Of a stretch of 64,000 nucleotides of DNA, positions 1-12,700 are shown piece after piece; position 1 is the first letter of the stretch; each line of letters starts with the position of its first letter. The stretch comes from Mytilus galloprovincialis (lineage: Eukaryota > Mollusca > Bivalvia > Mytilida > Mytilidae), in assembly GCF_965363235.1 (NCBI RefSeq), contig NC_134843.1:69293865-69357864 (forward strand), read 5' to 3'. Under the pieces are notes generated by a model that ran no database searches, had not been told where the DNA came from, and saw only the letters and a list, made by a program, of their open reading frames with translations. The position numbers and the translations under genes were made by a program.

Positions 1-475
1 GAGGGGGTGGGGTGACCCCCTAGGGACTTCCCTTTTATTGCCTTTCATTTGTTTTATTGTCACCTACAAGAATATATACGGTTAAGGGGTGGGGATCTGG
101 ACCGTTTACAAGATACTAGCACATTCTCAAATTGAACAGGGTGGGGGTGACCCCCAGGGACTTCCCTGTAATTTCATTTGATTTGTTTTATTGTCCCATA
201 AAAGAATATATCTGGTTTAGGGGTGGGGATCTGGACTGTTTACAAGATAATAGCACTTTCTCAAATTGAACAGGGTTGGGGTGACCCCCAGGGACTTCCC
301 TTTAATTTCATTTGATTTGTTATATCGTCCCATTGAAGAATATATATGGATTAGGGGTTGGGATCTGGACCGTTTACAAGATAAAAGCATATTCTTAAAT
401 TGAAGGGGGTGGGGATTACCCCCCCCCCCCAGGGACTCACCCTATATTTCATGAGAATTGTTTTATTGTCCTATG
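1..475. repeat. Tandem array, about 134-bp unit
   Basis: About three and a half copies of a unit that begins with a G-run/C-run palindrome (GGGGTGACCCCC) and continues through 'GGGACTTCCC', 'TTTGTTTTATTGTCC', 'GGGGATCTGGACCG' and 'CTCAAATTGAA'. The G-run/C-run landmark recurs near 4, 138, 273 and 406. The array runs off the left edge of the window. No coding potential is seen. Confidence 0.85.
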
Positions 476-732
476 TTCATTTCAGAAGACTGTGTGTGTC
501 TATCACTTACAGTTTTCAAGTTATATTCATTTGAAAATTTTAGAAAAAAAAATCCCTTAGGGTTCTATAGTAAACCCCTCCCCTCTTTCTGCCCCCCAAA
601 ATACCCATTAACAGACCCCAATCCGCAAACGAAAAATTGATGGCTCATCTAGATATATTAGTCTAACATTCTATGAAACCCTAAGTAATTCTGACAAGTG
701 GTTTTGGAGAAACGCTGCGGACAAGTTCATTT

Positions 733-772
733 TTAAAGTGGCGGAAGAAAAAGAAGAAGAAGAAGAAGAACT
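733..772. repeat. GAA/AAG microsatellite
   Basis: A run of imperfect AAG/GAA triplets. It is a simple-sequence stretch with no sign of coding. Confidence 0.8.
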
Positions 773-829
773 AGAATTGCCATTGCAAGCAATAGCGGAT
801 GTCACCCTTCCCCTATTGCCACTAACCGG

Positions 830-1690
830 CAGCCATTTCAAAATGGTTTAACAGTAAATGCACATATATTTATGGCAATTCATCTTTCTGTAAATTTTCA
901 GTACATTAAGAGCATTTTTAAAAAATTCACATTTCAGCTGTTTCCATGGCAACGGCAGCCATTTTGAAAATTTCAAAGTCAAAAGTCTCATCTGTACTTG
1001 CCAGTTAACAATACTATCAAGTTTCATTAAGTTCAAAGCATTTTGAGAAATTTTGACTTTTTTGCAGTTTCCATGGCAACGGTGGCAATTTTGGAAATTC
1101 CAAAGTCAAAAGTCTCATCCAGACTTGCCATTCAACTATCATATTAAGTTTCATCAATTTTGGAGCATTTTGAAATTTTTGAGATATTTGACCCTGTATC
1201 CATGGCAACAGAGTAGTTCCAATGATTGTCAAAATCAATCAAAACCTGTATACAGTGGACAACTATATTGTGTAAAAATTTGATGATTTTAAGTTCAAGC
1301 ATACCAAAGTTATTCACCAAACCCGGACGTTTTTGGAGCATTTTGACCTTTTTGCATTGTTTCCATGGAAACGGCAGACATTTTGGAAATTCCAACGCCA
1401 AATTCCACATCTACCAAAGTTGCTCATCGTTATGGTAAAGTTTCAAAAAATTTGGAGCATTTTCATATTTTTGAAATTTTTGGTGTAGTTTCCATGGCAA
1501 CATAGTAGTTCCAATGATTGCCAAAATCATCCAAAACCAGTCTATGGGTGGCACCTTCATTGTATTAAAATATGATGATTCTGAGTTTAAGCATCTCCAA
1601 ATTATTCCAAAAATACAAAAAGTGGAATTTTTCACAATTGTTCCGTTTCCATGGAAACGGCAGCCATTTGTTATGGTCTTAGACCCTACT
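830..1690. repeat. Irregular 'CCATGGCAACGG' repeat field
   Basis: TTTCCATGGCAACGGCAGCC-like landmarks recur near 943, 1069, 1197, 1358, 1489 and 1648. Two unit types are mixed: one continues '...ATTTTGGAAATTCCAAAGTC', the other '...AGTAGTTCCAATGATTG'. Short open frames on both strands here are by-products of the repeat structure. It could be the decayed body of an old mobile element or a higher-order satellite. Confidence 0.75.
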
Positions 1691-1823
1691 GCAATCCGCA
1701 ATTTTGTGTTCCCTATTATACTTAACTATCATTAAGATTGGTTCCATTGGCTCCGAGAAAAGTGGCGGACAAAATAGTTGGAAGAATAATAATAATAACA
1801 AAGAAACAGAGGAAAAGCAATAT

Positions 1824-1915
1824 GTCACCCGACATTGTCGATCGGGTGACATAATAATAAAAATAATAAGAACTGAGCAAAAACAATAAGTCTCCAAACT
1901 TTGTTTGGGAGACTT
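1824..1915. repeat. Pair of stacked hairpins in AATA-rich DNA
   Basis: Hairpin 1 pairs GTCACCCGA (1824-1832) with TCGGGTGAC (1842-1850). Hairpin 2 pairs AAGTCTCCAAAC (1888-1899) with GTTTGGGAGACTT (1903-1915), with one bulged base. AATA/ATAATA tracts lie between and beside them. This arrangement looks like a small non-autonomous repeat. The LINE fragment starts directly after it. Confidence 0.6.
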
Positions 1916-2572
1916 AACAAGCTTTCAATCATGACTATGAACGATCTAGAAATATTTGGTGTTCTGATATCAAAGACATACTCACTAAACTTGGTATAGT
2001 GGAATATTTTGAGCGCAAGGACATTATAAGTATGAATTTGTTCGAATCAATCTTGAAGGAATACTATAACTGTTTGTGGAAAAATGACGTTGTGAAAACC
2101 CCAAAGTTGAGAACTTATGTAAAACTAAAGGCAAATTTTTGAATAGAAACCTCTTTTTAAATTAAATTTGAACACAACTGAACGATCTTTCCTAACACAA
2201 CTGAGATGTGGAATTCTTCCTTTGAAGCTAGAGACGGGCAGATATAACGGCGAGCAACCACATGAACGCTTATGTAAGTTCTGTAACAGCAACTCAACAG
2301 AGGATGAGTGTCACTTCATTCTCCACTGCTCCTTATACAATGTCTTGAGAGAAAGTACTTTTAATAATATCTTTTCTGACAATAAATTACGAAATATGAC
2401 TATAAACGATGAAAAGATTTCCTTTTTGATGACAAACTATCCTAGAAAGCTGGCAAAGTATACAGTAAAAGCTTTCCGGCATAGACTTAGTGTTATATAC
2501 ATGAAACACTTGATAACAGTATATTGCAATTTCAAATTTAATCATGTAGTTGACAGTAATGAGCGTATTTGA
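1914..2572 (+). pseudogene. LINE 3' fragment: C-terminal end of the retrotransposon polyprotein
   Basis: The open frame 2168-2572 (134 codons) has the features of the C-terminal end of non-LTR retrotransposon polyproteins: 'RSFLTQLRCGILPL', then a CxxC...H...C knuckle ('LCKFC' ... 'ECHFILHC'). Its upstream DNA from 1914 (ACAAGCTTTCAATCATGAC) matches 19970-20010, the end of the LINE at 17266-20037. Both therefore belong to one family, and this piece supplies the 3' part that the other lacks. It is 5'-truncated and interrupted by stops before 2168, so it is not functional. The CR1/L2-like grouping is a guess. Confidence 0.75.
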
Positions 2573-3881
2573 CAGTAATGTTAAAATGTAAAAAGGTTAA
2601 TTTATCATGTTCATGGTCAATCTGAATATTTTCCGCTTCTGTATTATAAATATTAAATTTATTAGTAATTCAACTGGACATATACTAACCTAAGTCGATA
2701 TTTGAATTACCTTATTTTTATTCAATTTTCAATTCTTCATTGTGAATTAATTATTTTGAATTAAATATTCTTTTTTTTTCTGTTTGAAATCCGTGATCAA
2801 AGAAATACGTTTTGTGATTTGAAAGTGACTTATAGACCCAATGGGTCGGGTGTATTTTATTGTTTATATAATATATTTGTATTTTGTTCAACTGTTATTA
2901 CACATGTCACTATAATAAAAATTTACTTACTTACTTTACTTACTACATACATAAACTAACAACAACCACTGTATTAAAGGCTCCTGACTTGAGACAGACA
3001 CAAAGAGAATGTGGTGGAGTTAAACATGTCTGTGTGCACTCGACGCTCTCAAATCCTCAAACCGTGGTGAATACATGTAACGCCACAACATAAGAACAAA
3101 CTGTACAACATCAGTTGCAAATGGCCCAACTCAATAGATCGGTACGGTACACACACAACATTTGACATAAAATCAAATCAATGACACAACGCACTATATA
3201 AGAGTACGTCTATAATTACTGAACGCTACATGTACTTTAAAGCAAGTTACAAATAACAAAGTTATATGTAATACGTAAGATCTTTTAAATGACATACATT
3301 TTGTAGACCTATATTACAACTAATAAATATTCAACTCCGTTGGGAGATACCCCAATGAATCTCAGTCTTGGTTAGTTATGTTGAAGATTTTATAAACAGG
3401 CAGGAAAAAAATAAATGATGAAACAAATTTTGGATGAGAATTTTCAAAATCAAAAGGCATAATAAAAAAATTGTCGCAAAATAAGATGATTCGGAATATT
3501 CAAAAAATCCAATGGAAAACAATCTACTACATGTTTACATGCACCTACGTATATTACTGATCTTCCGTCATTATTCTCTGATCTACTTTATTCATTTTTA
3601 GAAGAAATACGTATAAAGAACTCATATTCCTGTATACTTTATGAACACGACAAATTGATTGACAGAAAACTCTTAGAAGTTAGGAAAAATTGTTAATTGT
3701 ATATCATTTAAAATATACCTGTGCCACTACGAACCCGTTTGCCTTGTCGTATGTTCAAATATAAGTGAAAACTCGCTCTATCGAGGTTTACACTACGTTA
3801 AAATAGAATTGAACTAAATGTGGACGCTAAGGAGACTGGAGTGGTTTAAAGACACGCCGTATCCCGAGGTGTATAACTGAC
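2573..3881. other. Non-coding flank of the first duplicate
   Basis: AT-rich sequence with no convincing open frame, RNA gene or repeat array. A short TTAC/TTACT-rich stretch (about 2920-2945) follows the likely LINE tail. 3882 is where homology with 36823 begins. Confidence 0.5.
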
Positions 3882-4239
3882 TTACACCCGATGCTAAACC
3901 CTGTATTTGTTTAAGCTGACTTTTTAAATGAAAATAAACGGGTAGCATTTTTATTGACAATATCAAACACTGATAAGAAAAAAGAAAATAAATTCTTTTT
4001 TTGGTTTATTTTGCAAGTTTAACGGACAAAGGGACATAACAGAAAACATGTATTTGACGTCAAAACTTAAATTGACTGGTTACATTTGATATTCCGAAAC
4101 AAAAATACAATTTGCGTATTCTGCATTGACCGAATTCCAAAAAAAATGCACAAAATACAGCATTGACAATTTAAGAACAAGGAATGAGCTGTCAAATTGG
4201 CAGCATATTTTCTGTATTTCTGAAAGGCGCTATTAGGGT

Positions 4240-4405
4240 TTTTTCCTGTCACATTCTATGCATATGTTCTATGTTTTGTCCTATTTTGTGTACTGTTGTG
4301 TGTCTGTTTGTCTTTTTCCGTTTTAGCCATGGTGTTGCTTGTTTATTTTTTCGGCGAATGAGTTTGAATATCCCTTTGGTATCTTTCGCACCTTATTTCC
4401 AATTT
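4240..4405 (+). repeat. Truncated retroelement 3' tail ('GCCATGGYGTTG' family)
   Basis: Contains the landmarks TTCTATGTTTTGTC, TTTTAGCCATGGTGTTG and CCTTTGGTATCTTTCG in order. The same tail follows a reverse-transcriptase remnant at 57345-57780 and, inverted, at 8020-7270. This copy is therefore best read as a 5'-truncated insertion of that retroelement. Other copies: 32575-32815, 37270-37433 and 50020-50150. Confidence 0.7.
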
Positions 4406-5298
4406 AACCAGGACTTCAAGTATGAATAACTCCTGAACAGCAAAAATTAAAATTGGTTGAACGGTTCATAAGTTATTGCTCAGAAATGACACACAGTGAC
4501 ATTTTTTGAATCTATCATAATTAATAACTCTTGAACGGCAAAATTGAAAGTTTTCAATTTCAATCTCAAACTTCATTTTGCAATCAATATCAACAAATAG
4601 TGTTGATAGCCGCCAAACCACCCGATGCGGTAACCACTCACCGTCATCCAACCACCCGTCTTACTGCACAAAACTTATAACTGTTTGATTTTCCTTCAGA
4701 AAACCCATTTAAAAAGCCACATAAACCTCTATAAAACGAACCTAGGGGTGAACTGCTTCCTGCTTCCTGCTTCTATAGTGGCACCCGTCGTGGTACTTAT
4801 GATATACAATTTCAAAACAGTCAGCATCATTTACCGACACGATGAAACGGTTACAAATGTAAAGACGAAAAAGCTCCATGGCTCTGACTCTGTGATTAGG
4901 TGTAAATATATAATTCTTCACAAATTTTATGCATACATGTAAGTATCACAAAGAAATACTATCAAAAACTGAAGTAACTATTATGCAGATTTGAGATGTT
5001 TTTTCTTCTTCAGTAAACCAGTTATCATAAAGTATAGTTAACCATAAACTAGGAAATCTATGTCGCAATTACATGCAGGGGTAAATTCTGTAAAAAAAAA
5101 AGCTCCCATTGACTTTAATGCTAATCTATGTCTAGAATTAAATTTATACCTGATTTACCTTAAGAAATTAGAAACTTTCTTATATCATTCATAAAATGGC
5201 CTTGTTTACAAACACTGTAGTTTCGCACTTAATTCCTTTACTCACCCCCATTACTTATCAACCTTGTAGTAAAAAAAAGTGCATTGAGCATTTATTGT

Positions 5299-6891
5299 TA
5301 GCTCACCTGGCCCGAAGGGCCAAGTGGGCTTTTCTCATTACTTTGCGTCCGTCATCGTCGTCCGTCGTCCGTCGTCCGTCGTCCGTCGTCGTCGTCTGTC
5401 GTCGTCGTCCGTCGTCGTCGTCCGTAGTCGTCGTCGTCGTCGTCTGTCGTCGTCGTCGTCCGTCGTCGTCGTCGTCCGGCGTCGTCTGTAAACTTTTACA
5501 AAAATCTTCTTCTCTGAAACTACTGGGCCAAATTAAACCAAACTTGGCCACAATCATCATTAGGGTATCCAGTTTTAAAAATCTATCCGGTGACCCAGCC
5601 AACCAACCAAGATGGCCGCCATGGCTAAAATAGAACAAAGGGGTAAAATGTAGATTTTGGATTATATCTCTGAAACCAAAGCATTTAGAGCAAATTTGAC
5701 ACGTGGTAAAATTGTTTATCAGGTCAAGATATGTCTGCCCTGAAATTTTCAGATGAATCGGACAATCCGTTGTTGGGTTGCTGCCCCTGAATTGGTAATT
5801 TTTACGGAAATTTTGCCGTTTTTGGTTATTATCTTGAATATTATAATAGATAGAGATAAACTGTAAACAGCATTTATGTTCAACAAAGTAAGATCTACAA
5901 ATAAGTTAAACATTACTAAAATGGTCAGTTGACCCCTTAAGGAGTAATTGCCCTTTATAGTCAATTTTTAAGAATTTTTTTTAAATTTTTGTAATCTTTT
6001 ACAAAAATCTTCTCCTCTGAAACTATAAAGACAAATTTAACCAAACTTGGCCACAATCATCATTAGTGTATCTTGTTTAAAAAATGTGTCCGATGACCCC
6101 GCCCACAAACCAAGATGGCCGACATGGCTAAAAATAGTACATAGGGTAAAATGCAGTTTTTGGCTCATATTTCTGAAATCAAAGCATTTAGAGCAAATCT
6201 TACAGGATAAAATTGTTCATTAGGTCAAGATTTATCTGAAATTTTCAGACCAATCAGGCAACCCGTTGTTGGGTTGCTGCCCCTGAATTGGTAGTTTTAA
6301 GAAAATTTTGCAGCTTTTGGTTATTATCTTGAATATTATTATAGATAAAGATAAAATGTAAACAGCAATAATGTACAGCAAAGTAAGACAACATGATCAA
6401 AATGGTCAATTGATCCCTTAAAAGGAGTTATTGCCCTTTATAGTCAATATTTAACAATTTTCAAAAATTTTGTAAATTTTTGTAAATTTAGGATTTTCTT
6501 ATCCAAGGCATAGATTACCTTAGCCGTATTTGGCACAACTTTTTGGAATTTGGATCATCAATGCTCTTCAACTTTGTACGTGTTTGGCTTTATAAATATT
6601 TTGATATGACCGTCACTGATGAGTCTTATGTAGACGAAACGCGCGTCTGGCGTACTAAATTATAATCCTGGTACCTTTGATAACTATTTACAAAATATTT
6701 TCCATTGTAACTACTTGGCCAAGTTCATTATAGATAGAGATAATTATAAGCAGCAAGAATGATCAGTAAAATAAGATCTACAAACACACCACCATCACCA
6801 AAACACAATTTTGTCATTAATCCATCTGTGTCCTTTGTTTAATATGCACAAAGACCAAGGTGAGCGACACAGACTCTTTAGAGCCTCTAGT
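5299..6891 (+). mobile_element. Dispersed element with GTGAGC hairpin ends, full copy
   Basis: Begins with a hairpin-forming GCTCACCTGGCCCGAAGGGC and ends with CCAAGGTGAGCGACACAG...CTCTAG. Inside are two related modules, each with 'CTCCTCTGAAACTA', 'AACTTGGCCACAATCATCAT', 'CCAAGATGGCCG' and 'GTTGTTGGGTTGCTGCCCC'. A CGT/GTC triplet array lies at about 5345-5495. The hammerhead repeat (about 6492-6690) is inserted near the 3' end. No transposase is encoded, so it is non-autonomous. Open frames across the CGT array are artefacts of a 3-bp repeat. Confidence 0.75.
6610..6653 (+). ncRNA. Hammerhead ribozyme (type I), core intact
   Basis: CTGATGA (6616-6622); stem II GTCT/AGAC (6623-6626 with 6632-6635) closing a TATGT loop; GAAA (6636-6639); a very short stem III (AC/GT around GCGC); GTC cleavage triplet (6645-6647). 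Stem I pairs CCGTCA with TGGCGT, but the outermost pair is lost because this copy has CCGTCA where others have GCGTCA. It lies in a ~200-bp dispersed repeat (about 6492-6690). Very short stem III type I hammerheads are known from retroelement-linked animal repeats. Self-cleavage is inferred, not shown. Confidence 0.75.
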
Positions 6892-7269
6892 TTTTTTTCA
6901 ACTCTAGTTTTGATCAATCTATCAAAAAATATTTATAACAAACATTATCTACCAATCAGAAGAGCCCATGACTTCAGTTTTATACAGACAGGTCTCCCCC
7001 AAATGGGCGTTCCTTGATGACGTATATTTATTTACTGAATTTACCCCTGTACTAGAACTACAGAAACAAACTTAATCTTAATAGACCGTATGGTACACCA
7101 ATGTTTAATGCGATGAATGGTATTGAAGTGTTTTATTACGATTCAATCATTATATGTTATGCATTTGATCGGCTCATGTAATTGTTTTAATTCTTAATTT
7201 TATTCCAATTAGTACTGGACAAATTAAATCAACAGCAGAGAAGAATGGTCTAAAAATTAAAGAAAAAAA

Positions 7270-8020
7270 GAGTGGCGAAAGATACCACAGGGATATTCAA
7301 ACACATAAATCGAAAATAAACTGAAAACGCCATGACTAAAAACGAACAAGATGAACAGACAAAAATAGTACACAAAACACTAGATAAAAAACAAATGACT
7401 GAGCAACATGTAAACCAGCAACGATCTTAGTTTCTCTGTAAGGTTTAGCAGATCCTATAGCTACTCCACATGTTGCACCCGTCGTTTGTTCTCATTAGTA
7501 TAAACTCGGTAGGTCACATTTGTTAAAAGGGAAAATGATTGTTGTTATGACTTAAGAAACAAATCCAGTATCATCTGTGAAACGGATATTCCATTACGGT
7601 CAACCAACTCGTGATGCCGTCCGAAAATTTCTTGAAGGGATGATTTCAATTTAACTAGTTGGAACTCTTGGTTTAATATCTTCCTTATGAGCAGCAACCA
7701 TCTATCAAGGAATTCATTATAGGAAATACAAGCCCGGTAATATCGTATCAATTACTCCGCATGCAGAACCTGCTGCAAAATTGGTACATAGAAATGGAAT
7801 GCTCATATTGGGAAGCTGAAACCATCTCTTTTGTCGCAAAGTTTTGTTTTCAACCACCCTCATTGTCAATTTCTAGATGTTAGTCAAGAAATGAGGCAGA
7901 CGTAACTGTATCTGTTGCATCCTTTATCACAAGTGTGATGGGACATATGCGTTCATCATAATCACCAAATTTGGAATTATTTAGTGACAGAATATCATCT
8001 GTATAGCGGAAGTAAAGTCA
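7270..8020 (-). pseudogene. Reverse-transcriptase remnant with its 3' tail
   Basis: On the minus strand, 8020 to about 7760 gives a broken frame with an 'RYTDDILSLNNSKFGDY'-like reverse-transcriptase active-site region. The open frame 7751-7545 continues the C-terminal part ('YYRACISYNEF', 'LKSSLQEIFGRHHELVDR'). The 3' tail with GCCATGGCG follows down to 7270. Stops and frameshifts make it a fossil. The same order occurs on the plus strand at 57345-57780. The element class is not settled here: it is not the LINE type found at 17266. The duplicate copy is at 40265-41010. Confidence 0.7.
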
Positions 8021-8229
8021 AATGATAATGATAACTTTTAAAGAAGTTCCTGTATGAAGAAATTAAGGGTCTTTTGTCCTCTTATTTCCTTTTTCTGTCG
8101 TTCTAAATTACAAGGAAGTATATGTAACCGCTTGTTTGGAAAAAATAACACCTGTTACATGAAAGTATGTTCATATAACATCCATGAATATGTCGTGTTC
8201 TGTTTTATAAATAAGTCTTCACTTAAAAT

Positions 8230-8975
8230 GTTAAGAATTTAGAATTGAATAGTGTCTTTTATTTCATGCGTTTTATCGTATGTGTCAGACATATATATAC
8301 ATTGTACGCCAAGTAGATTAACTCGATAATGCACAAATATCTCTTATTACATGTGTCTTAACCGGGGCTGAAATCCATAGTTTCTCTACTCATTTATCTG
8401 ACAATCCCCTTAGCATTGCGCGGTCAACTCATTCCACTTGTAAATTCATCTGATTAGTACTAGCTTTTTGTAGGTGTTACCTTGACGATAGTTTAGAATA
8501 ATAAAAACAAATTGCTGTACACGAATTATTCAAAGTGTACCAGAATGATATTCGACTCGTATCATATTAAGTATCAAACTCCGTACAGTGATCGTTTCCG
8601 TTCCATTAGTGTAGAGTAGTATGCGGATCGGAGCTGGAACTGCCAGGGAGTTTGATCAAGTATAATATTAGAAAGCTTATATCGTAAGCCTACATGTCAA
8701 TGTTTTTATATTCATTCATATCTGTCTTTGTTTATTGTGGTCTTGACCATATGAGTATTTGGACCATATGCTAATAAACTCATATGATATAAACATACGC
8801 GTATGGTCCCTGTAATTAAAACAACGAGTGGTGAACAGTTATTGCGGAAGGCATAATTCTCCAAAGTGTCATGGATTTAGAGTTTCGAAAAATGAAAGTT
8901 TTACTAAGATAACAACTTGAATTGGTAATCATTGTAACTTGATTAATGAAATAAAATGAATTTTACTTACATACA
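8230..8975. other. Non-coding spacer in copy 1
   Basis: No gene recognised. A short cluster of ATATGGTC/GACCATATG-like motifs occurs at about 8745-8805. The equivalent in copy 2 is 41230-41970. Confidence 0.4.
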
Positions 8976-9780
8976 ACTAGAGGCTCTCAAGAGCCTGTGT
9001 CGCTCACCTTGGTATATGTGCATATTAAACAATGGACACAGATAAATTCAGGACAAAATTGTGTTTTGGTGATCATGATGTGTTTGTAGATCTTACTTTA
9101 CTAGACATTCTTCTTGCTACAATTATCTCTATCTATAATGAACTAAGCCAAGTAATTACAGTGGAAAATATATTCTAAAAATTTACAAAAATTTACAAAA
9201 ATTTATGAAAATTGTTAAAAAAATGACTATAAAGGGCAATAACTCCTTAAAGGATAAACTGACAATTTTGGTCATGTTAACTTATTTGTAGATCTTACTT
9301 TGCGGAACATTATTGCTGTTTACAGTTTATCTCTATCTATAATAATATTCAAGATAAAAACCATAAACTGCAAAATTTCCTTAAAATTACTAATTCTGGG
9401 GCAGCAACCCAACAACAGGTTGTCTATTTTCTCTGAAAATTTCAGGTTTGATAGATTTTGACCTGATAAACCATTTTACTCCATGTCAGATTTCCTCTAA
9501 ATGCTGTGGTTTTTGAGTTATAAGCCAAAAACTGCATTTTACCCCTATGTTCTATTTTTAGCCATAGCGGCCATCTTGGTTGGTTGGCCGGGTCACCGGA
9601 CACATTTTTAAAAATAGATACCCCAATGATAATTGTGGCCAAGTTTGGTTTAATTTGGCCCAGTAGTTTCAGAGCAGACGATTTTTGTAAAAGTTAACGA
9701 CGACGGACGACGACGGACGACGGACGCCGGCCGCAAAGTGATGAGAAAAGCTCACTTGGCCCTTCGGGCCAGTTGAGCTA
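8976..9780 (-). mobile_element. Dispersed element with GTGAGC hairpin ends, inverted copy
   Basis: The reverse-strand counterpart of the element at 5299-6891. It starts CTAGAGGCTCTCAAGAGCC...GCTCACCTTGG and ends with CACTTGGCCCTTCGGGCCAG. It has one internal module rather than two and a short GACGGACGAC triplet array at the 5' end. No coding capacity. Copy 2 holds the equivalent at about 41970-42776, and 15361-16009 is a partial copy of that. Confidence 0.75.
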
Positions 9781-12700
9781 AAAATCAAAGTAGGTGTATA
9801 TTGTGCATGGTTGTTTTTAAGTTGTTTAAGTTTAAGTTTTTACAAAACACGTTAAACCAAAAGTCAACTGTTTTACACATGGGTAATTTTTAATATTTTG
9901 GTGTTTTAATTTGTATATTTTTATGATTTTTCAAGATTAGGCCGAAAGGTGGCATTAGTTGTAAGTCCATGCCCTTTAGTGTATAAGTTCATAATAAAGT
10001 GTATGCTCTAATAAAAGAAAAGTCCAGATTAAATATTGTGTCGATCGAGTGCGAACTAGATATGTTCAACAAGGCAAATACATCAACAGATCGCCTCATC
10101 TTAAATACCAGTAGTCTGTTCCCATAATTACATTGGTTGTAATGGGGATTCGATTTAGATACCTGCATTTGCGTTTTTGCAAGCATATTATACTTTCAAA
10201 AAAATCAAAATGTTATTATGTATGAAGATAAACAGTTTAGGTTACCGTCACGTGACTGAATTCTATGATAAGTTTACAAGATTGAAAAAGGATCAAAGTT
10301 TTATGTATATCATAACCTGTTATAAGGTAAATTACTTTAAGTTGGTTAAATTATCATATATAAAATGTTTGATTACTGTAGATTGATAAATGTATTGCAA
10401 AGTCTAAATTTATTTCAGAAATGTTGGGTCGTATGCTAACTGTGTTAGATCTGCAAAGATCAAGTGACTAGTTCATTCAGGAATTGTCATCCGAAATGAA
10501 CAATTCTACTTAGAGGCTGTAAATTGTATACAACTGTTTTTAAATCATGTGAATTTTTAAAAAAAATGATACTCATCAGTGCTATCATTTGAATTGATTT
10601 GATAATAATCTTTTTTAAATGATACAACAACCTTTTATTAATTGAGACTTGAAAGTGGCCAAATATACCAAGCTTGACCGGATAAATTGTGTTTTGATTT
10701 AAAAGAAAGTACATTGCGACCGCTTCTTTTTAGCATTAACACGTGTTACATGAAAATATGCTGAATCTACATATAAAAACAATGAATATGTCATATTTGT
10801 TTTTCATTTTTATATCAGTTGGTAACATTTTGGTTTCTTCGCCTACATTTAAACAGGTTATGAATTTAGTGGGGAATTGTGTTAATTTATTTTATATGTT
10901 TTATTGTATGTATAAATGCATGTCTTTTCATTGTTTGCCTTGGAAATCAGCTCGATAATATACAAGTATTTCTCATTACATGTACATTTTTTTCAACTGG
11001 GCATGAACCCGTACTTTACCCTCTCATTTCTCCAACAATCCCCTTAGCATTGCCTCATCTTATTAGAACCGGGTTTCTTTTCGGTAGGTTTTACCTTCTC
11101 GAAAGTATAAAATTAGGAAAACAAATTGCTATACAAGAAATATTTTGAGAGCATCAGAATGGTTATCAACTCATATTATTAAGCATAATATCATGAAGCT
11201 AATAAGCATACAGGTCAATCTTTTCATATTCATTCATATCTGCCTTTGGTTACTGTGTACTGAACGATATGAGCATTTGGACCTTAAGCGTTCGGTTATA
11301 ACCATAAGCGTATATATTCATTTGCATATGATCCGGGTCATTTAAACGACGAGTGTCGAACAGTTATTGCGCAAGGCATAACCATTAACAGTGTCATAGA
11401 TTAAGAGTTGCGAAAAATCAAATTTTGACTTGGATAATAATTTTGTAATCAGTGTAACTTAACTCATAAAATAAAAAGAATTTTAACCACAAACTGAAAT
11501 TATAGCAGAAGTAATTGTTGCATTATAGTTTTTAGGTTGTCTTTTAGAAACACTTTAAAAGGAAGTTTTACACATTAGCAAATGGAGCATTGAATCCCTT
11601 ATTTTCCTGATTCTGGTTTTTCAATTTGTAAATAAGTATTTCTAAAACATTTTGAATTATATTTAATGTGTTCATGTCCCTCTTCATACAACTTGTAATT
11701 ACGGACGTTTATACGTGCTGCTCCTCTATTCTTATTTAAATAAAGTCATCATAGATACCAGGATTGAAATTTTGTATTTGCGCCAGATGCGCTTTTTCTT
11801 CTTCAAGAGACTCATCAGTGACGCTCGAATCAAACAAAGTTAAAAAATGAAAATAAAAGGCAAAATAAAGTTCAAAATTGAGGAGCATTGAGGACGTAAA
11901 TTTGTGTATCAGTTACGAGTCTTACAAAAAGATATGTCGCTCAGAATTGTTCTTCAAGATAACATTTTCACAATGCTTGTACTCTTTCTTTTTTTCTTTT
12001 TTTCATAAATAGATTAGTCAGTCTTGTCCTGCAATAAAGTACTGTTTGTGTCTTCTGTGATTGTTCTAACTTTATAACAGCTCCTTACGTTTGCTCATCT
12101 TTAGTTTTGTTCACTGTTTTAGACCATAGTGTGACCTTAGTTGTTAAAATCCATACCGTAAAGTGTATTGGCTCATTATCAAATGTATGCTGCATTAAAA
12201 CAAATAATTAAATAACAAATGATAATAGCATAGCTCTAACAACATGTTATATTTTTTTAACCAAAGACGTTTTTTTTCTTTAAAAAAAAATGTTTTAATT
12301 GAATCCTGGAATGAGTTAACTTGTACGTTTTATATATGCCATCAACCCCATTGGGCTATAATATTATTGTCAATAATATAATTTAAGAAGAAAAAAAACA
12401 TAAAATCTATACATTCTTGTACAGAACAAACTAAATGTCTGAATAACAAATTAAACTTGTCATATCGGACAAGTTATTTTCGAACATTGTTGAATTAGAT
12501 TAAATAAAATGACTAAAGTTTGCCCAGTTCATACATCTAAAACATGTTCTTAGCAACCATATTGAAAAAAAAATTGTGTTCTTTTACACAGAAATACTAA
12601 TACTGATTAGTACACAATCTGACAATTTAGTGGTCAGGTATCGATCATGTCAATATAAAATATTTAGTACTTTAAGGAAAATAAGCTGAACGTTTTAAAC

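Noticed and set aside
5196..5638. Overlapping open frames of 145 and 111 codons on both strands
   Set aside because: They run through a CGT/GTC triplet array, which is open in all frames; Ser/Val-Arg and Asp-Thr runs are artefacts. The same applies at 38199-38679.
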